Assembly (NCBI GenBank): GCA_031266315.1
Contig: JAISBG010000779.1
Span: 1-8,516 of the forward strand
From: Planctomycetaceae bacterium
GTDB taxonomy: Bacteria; Planctomycetota; Planctomycetia; Pirellulales; Thermoguttaceae
Reading direction: 5' to 3'
DNA length: 8,516 nt
Shown here: piece after piece, positions 7,222 through 8,516 of the stretch
Numbering within the stretch: position 1 is the first letter of the stretch
Layout of the letters: each line of letters starts with the position of its first letter
The notes under the pieces: generated by a model
What the model was told of the DNA's origin: nothing
Database searches by the model: none
Seen by the model: the letters and a program-made list of their open reading frames with translations, nothing else
Program-made: the position numbers and the translations under genes

Positions 7222-7230
7222 ATTATAGCA
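7222..7230 (-). promoter_or_regulatory. Extended -10 promoter of the metalloprotease gene
   Basis: Read on the - strand this is TGCTATAAT, a perfect -10 hexamer (7222-7227) with the TG of an extended -10 element. The -35 region is poor, which is normal for extended -10 promoters. It would start transcription near 7215, with a leader of about 115 bases before the ATG. The region is AT-rich, so chance matches must be allowed for. Confidence 0.45.
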
Positions 7231-7249
7231 TATTTTTTACTTTAATTTC

Positions 7250-7382
7250 ATTATTAATACTTAAATAATTAAATAGTAAGTGGGAAATCTGAGATGCATC
7301 TTGCAAGTGGTAAGAATAATTTGGGAGCAAAGAGCAGGAGAAACAGCAAATCGTGTACAAAAGTCAGATGCGATTTGTCATT
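7250..7382. other. Gene-free transition between bacterial and animal-like DNA
   Basis: Left of here the protease promoter and leader look bacterial. From 7383 on, transposase homology of an animal type is present. No gene, clear repeat, target-site duplication or terminal inverted repeat marks the change. The exact breakpoint cannot be placed by eye. Confidence 0.5.
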
Positions 7383-8256
7383 ATGAAAGAAACAAAGGAA
7401 CATGCGACAAAGTTTAGTTGTTCAAGTGCAACTTCGAGTTCTGCTAAAATTCCAACAAAACTGGAGGTAATGGATACAATGTAAAATTTCTTTCAATTAG
7501 GATACAGAGTCAGACAAAAAGATTATCAATCAGATCTGACAACCATCAAAGGAAAAGAGAAAAATATTTATTATGATTCTATCCAAAGTTTAATGCCAGG
7601 AGTGGCTGATTTAATCAATTTAACCATTGGCATGCTTCCAAAACTTAAAATTTAGCAGGGAAAGAGCAAGTGCTGATGAGATCGCTGGTTCCAAATGTTA
7701 TGAGGAATTTGAGGAAATTGTTGGTGATGGTAAGTACTCACGAAAACAATCTTTAACTTTGATGAAGTGGGGTTTTAGAAAATAGAAACTTATATTTCAA
7801 GAGAAGCCAAAGATTGCTTCAGTGTCTTGTGGGTGGGAATGGTAATGTTGATTATAAACTTAAAACCCTTGTAGTCCATCGTCCACAAAAGTCTGAGGCC
7901 TTTGGAGGGGTATCAAAATCTCACTTACCTGTTCTTTGGAGCTCAAGCAAAAAGGGATAGATAACTAGTGACATAATATTACAGTACTTTAGTGAATCGT
8001 TTCTTATAGTGTTCAAGGCTTACAGCAGAAAAAGAAAACCAGGATTTTAATATATTTGTTATTAATAACTGCTCAGGTTACCCAGGAGCACTTACATACC
8101 CTATCTGCAAACAGAAACTATCTGTCTCCAACTTAACACAATACCATAATGGCAGCTGAGGGATCATGGTGGCATATCAACTTTCAAGGAATAGTAGTTA
8201 CATAGAATATGTGCTAGATTAACAGAAGCAACTGATGGGGACATAAGCATACTGCA
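7383..8256 (+). pseudogene. Decayed Tigger/pogo-type (CENP-B/jerky-like) transposase
   Basis: Homology moves between frames and is broken by stops. An N-terminal stretch runs from ATG 7383 (SSSAKIPTKLEVMD) to a stop at 7482. A helix-turn-helix-like part follows near 7491-7590 (TTIKGKEK). About 70-90 family residues seem to be missing before 7635, where FQNLKFSRERASADE matches the family HNLKISGESASADE. Next comes IFNFDEVGF, corresponding to IFNVDETGLFW, with the first catalytic Asp kept at 7761-7763; then YISREAK and, near 7840-7910, YKLKTLVVHRP, corresponding to FKLKPLLVYHS. Near 8055-8090, FVINNCSGYPGAL stands for LLIDNAPGHPRAL, and the second catalytic Asp has become Asn (AAT 8064-8066). 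QLRDHGGISTFK at 8153-8188 stands for QPMDQGVISTFK, with the third Asp kept at 8162-8164. ARLTEATDGD ends the match near 8240. This family belongs to animal genomes, not bacteria. The comparison sequences are from memory. Confidence 0.85.
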
Positions 8257-8344
8257 AAAGAACATACTAGCAAACTCCGTGGCCTTAGTTTGCGAGCAAA
8301 TTATACTGACTGTCGCTTGTAGGCAAAGTTAGTGCCTACTTTTT
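8257..8344. other. Spacer with two short hairpins
   Basis: No coding signal is visible. GCAAACT (8270-8276) and AGTTTGC (8287-8293) form one inverted repeat; GTAGGC (8319-8324) and GCCTAC (8334-8339) form another. This may be the 3' part of the SINE on the right, or flanking animal DNA. Confidence 0.4.
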
Positions 8345-8516
8345 GCGGGTAGAAGGTGTCGCGTGGTCGGTTTTCTAGACCAAAGCCACCACTATTTCTT
8401 CCGAGTAGCTCCTCAGTTGTACTCACTAGGCTGAATGGACCCCGTTCCAGACCCACTACACCACAGAAAATCTGGTAGTGCCGGGAATCGAACCCGTGAC
8501 CTCTGGAACTGTAGCC
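8345..8516 (-). mobile_element. tRNA-derived SINE, truncated by the window edge
   Basis: Read on the - strand from the edge, the sequence starts inside a tRNA-like head. A perfect RNA polymerase III B box, GGTTCGATTCC, lies at 8484-8494 (reverse complement), followed by CCGGCACTACCA, like a tRNA 3' acceptor arm. The A box would lie beyond 8516. The body then has GGTCTGGAACGGGG, CAACTGAGGAGCTACT and TTTGGTCTAGAAAACCGACC, which remind me of arthropod SINEs. That resemblance is from memory and unchecked. Sequence running on past the acceptor end, plus the transposase neighbour, favours a SINE over a working tRNA gene. Confidence 0.65.

Noticed and set aside
8473..8516. A functional tRNA gene on - cut by the window edge
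   Set aside because: Only the T-arm and acceptor-like end are visible, the sequence runs on into a SINE-like body, and the adjacent DNA is a dead transposon.

Overview
The window has two parts of different origin. Positions 1 to about 7250 look bacterial and most likely planctomycete. They hold two long intact intronless genes facing each other: a 1105-residue membrane protein on + (446-3763) and a 1011-residue exported zinc metalloprotease on - (4065-7100). The planctomycete assignment rests on the N-terminus of the first protein, which I recognise from memory as a planctomycete-type N-terminal domain (MRLSLRTLLAFEDH...DPNLVAEYLD), on the metalloprotease family, and on the lack of well-placed Shine-Dalgarno sequences. 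From about 7383 to the right edge the DNA looks like animal DNA: a decayed Tigger/pogo-type (CENP-B/jerky-like) transposase on +, then the head and body of a tRNA-derived SINE on -.

Layout. 1-445: no gene; short direct and inverted repeats, including a degenerate copy of a repeat seen again at 3979-4009. 446-3763: planctomycete-type protein with a cytosolic N-terminal domain, one membrane span, a very long low-complexity linker and a FecR-like C-terminal region. 3764-4064: convergent intergenic region holding a 218-base element (3792-4009) that can fold into a closed, branched structure, followed by a weak terminator for the leftward gene. 4065-7100: secreted metzincin-type protease with a 112-residue charged insert just before the zinc helix. 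7101-7250: AT-rich promoter and leader of the protease. 7250-7382: the transition, with no gene. 7383-8256: transposase pseudogene. 8257-8344: short inverted repeats only. 8345-8516: SINE, cut by the window edge.

The two bacterial genes converge, so they are not one operon, and I see no direct functional link beyond both products acting at or outside the membrane. The simplest explanation of the whole window is a chimeric contig joining a gut or symbiont planctomycete to DNA of its animal host, perhaps an arthropod. True insertion of eukaryotic DNA is possible but less likely. The most interesting bacterial feature is the structured intergenic element at 3792-4009 and its relative near 191-240.
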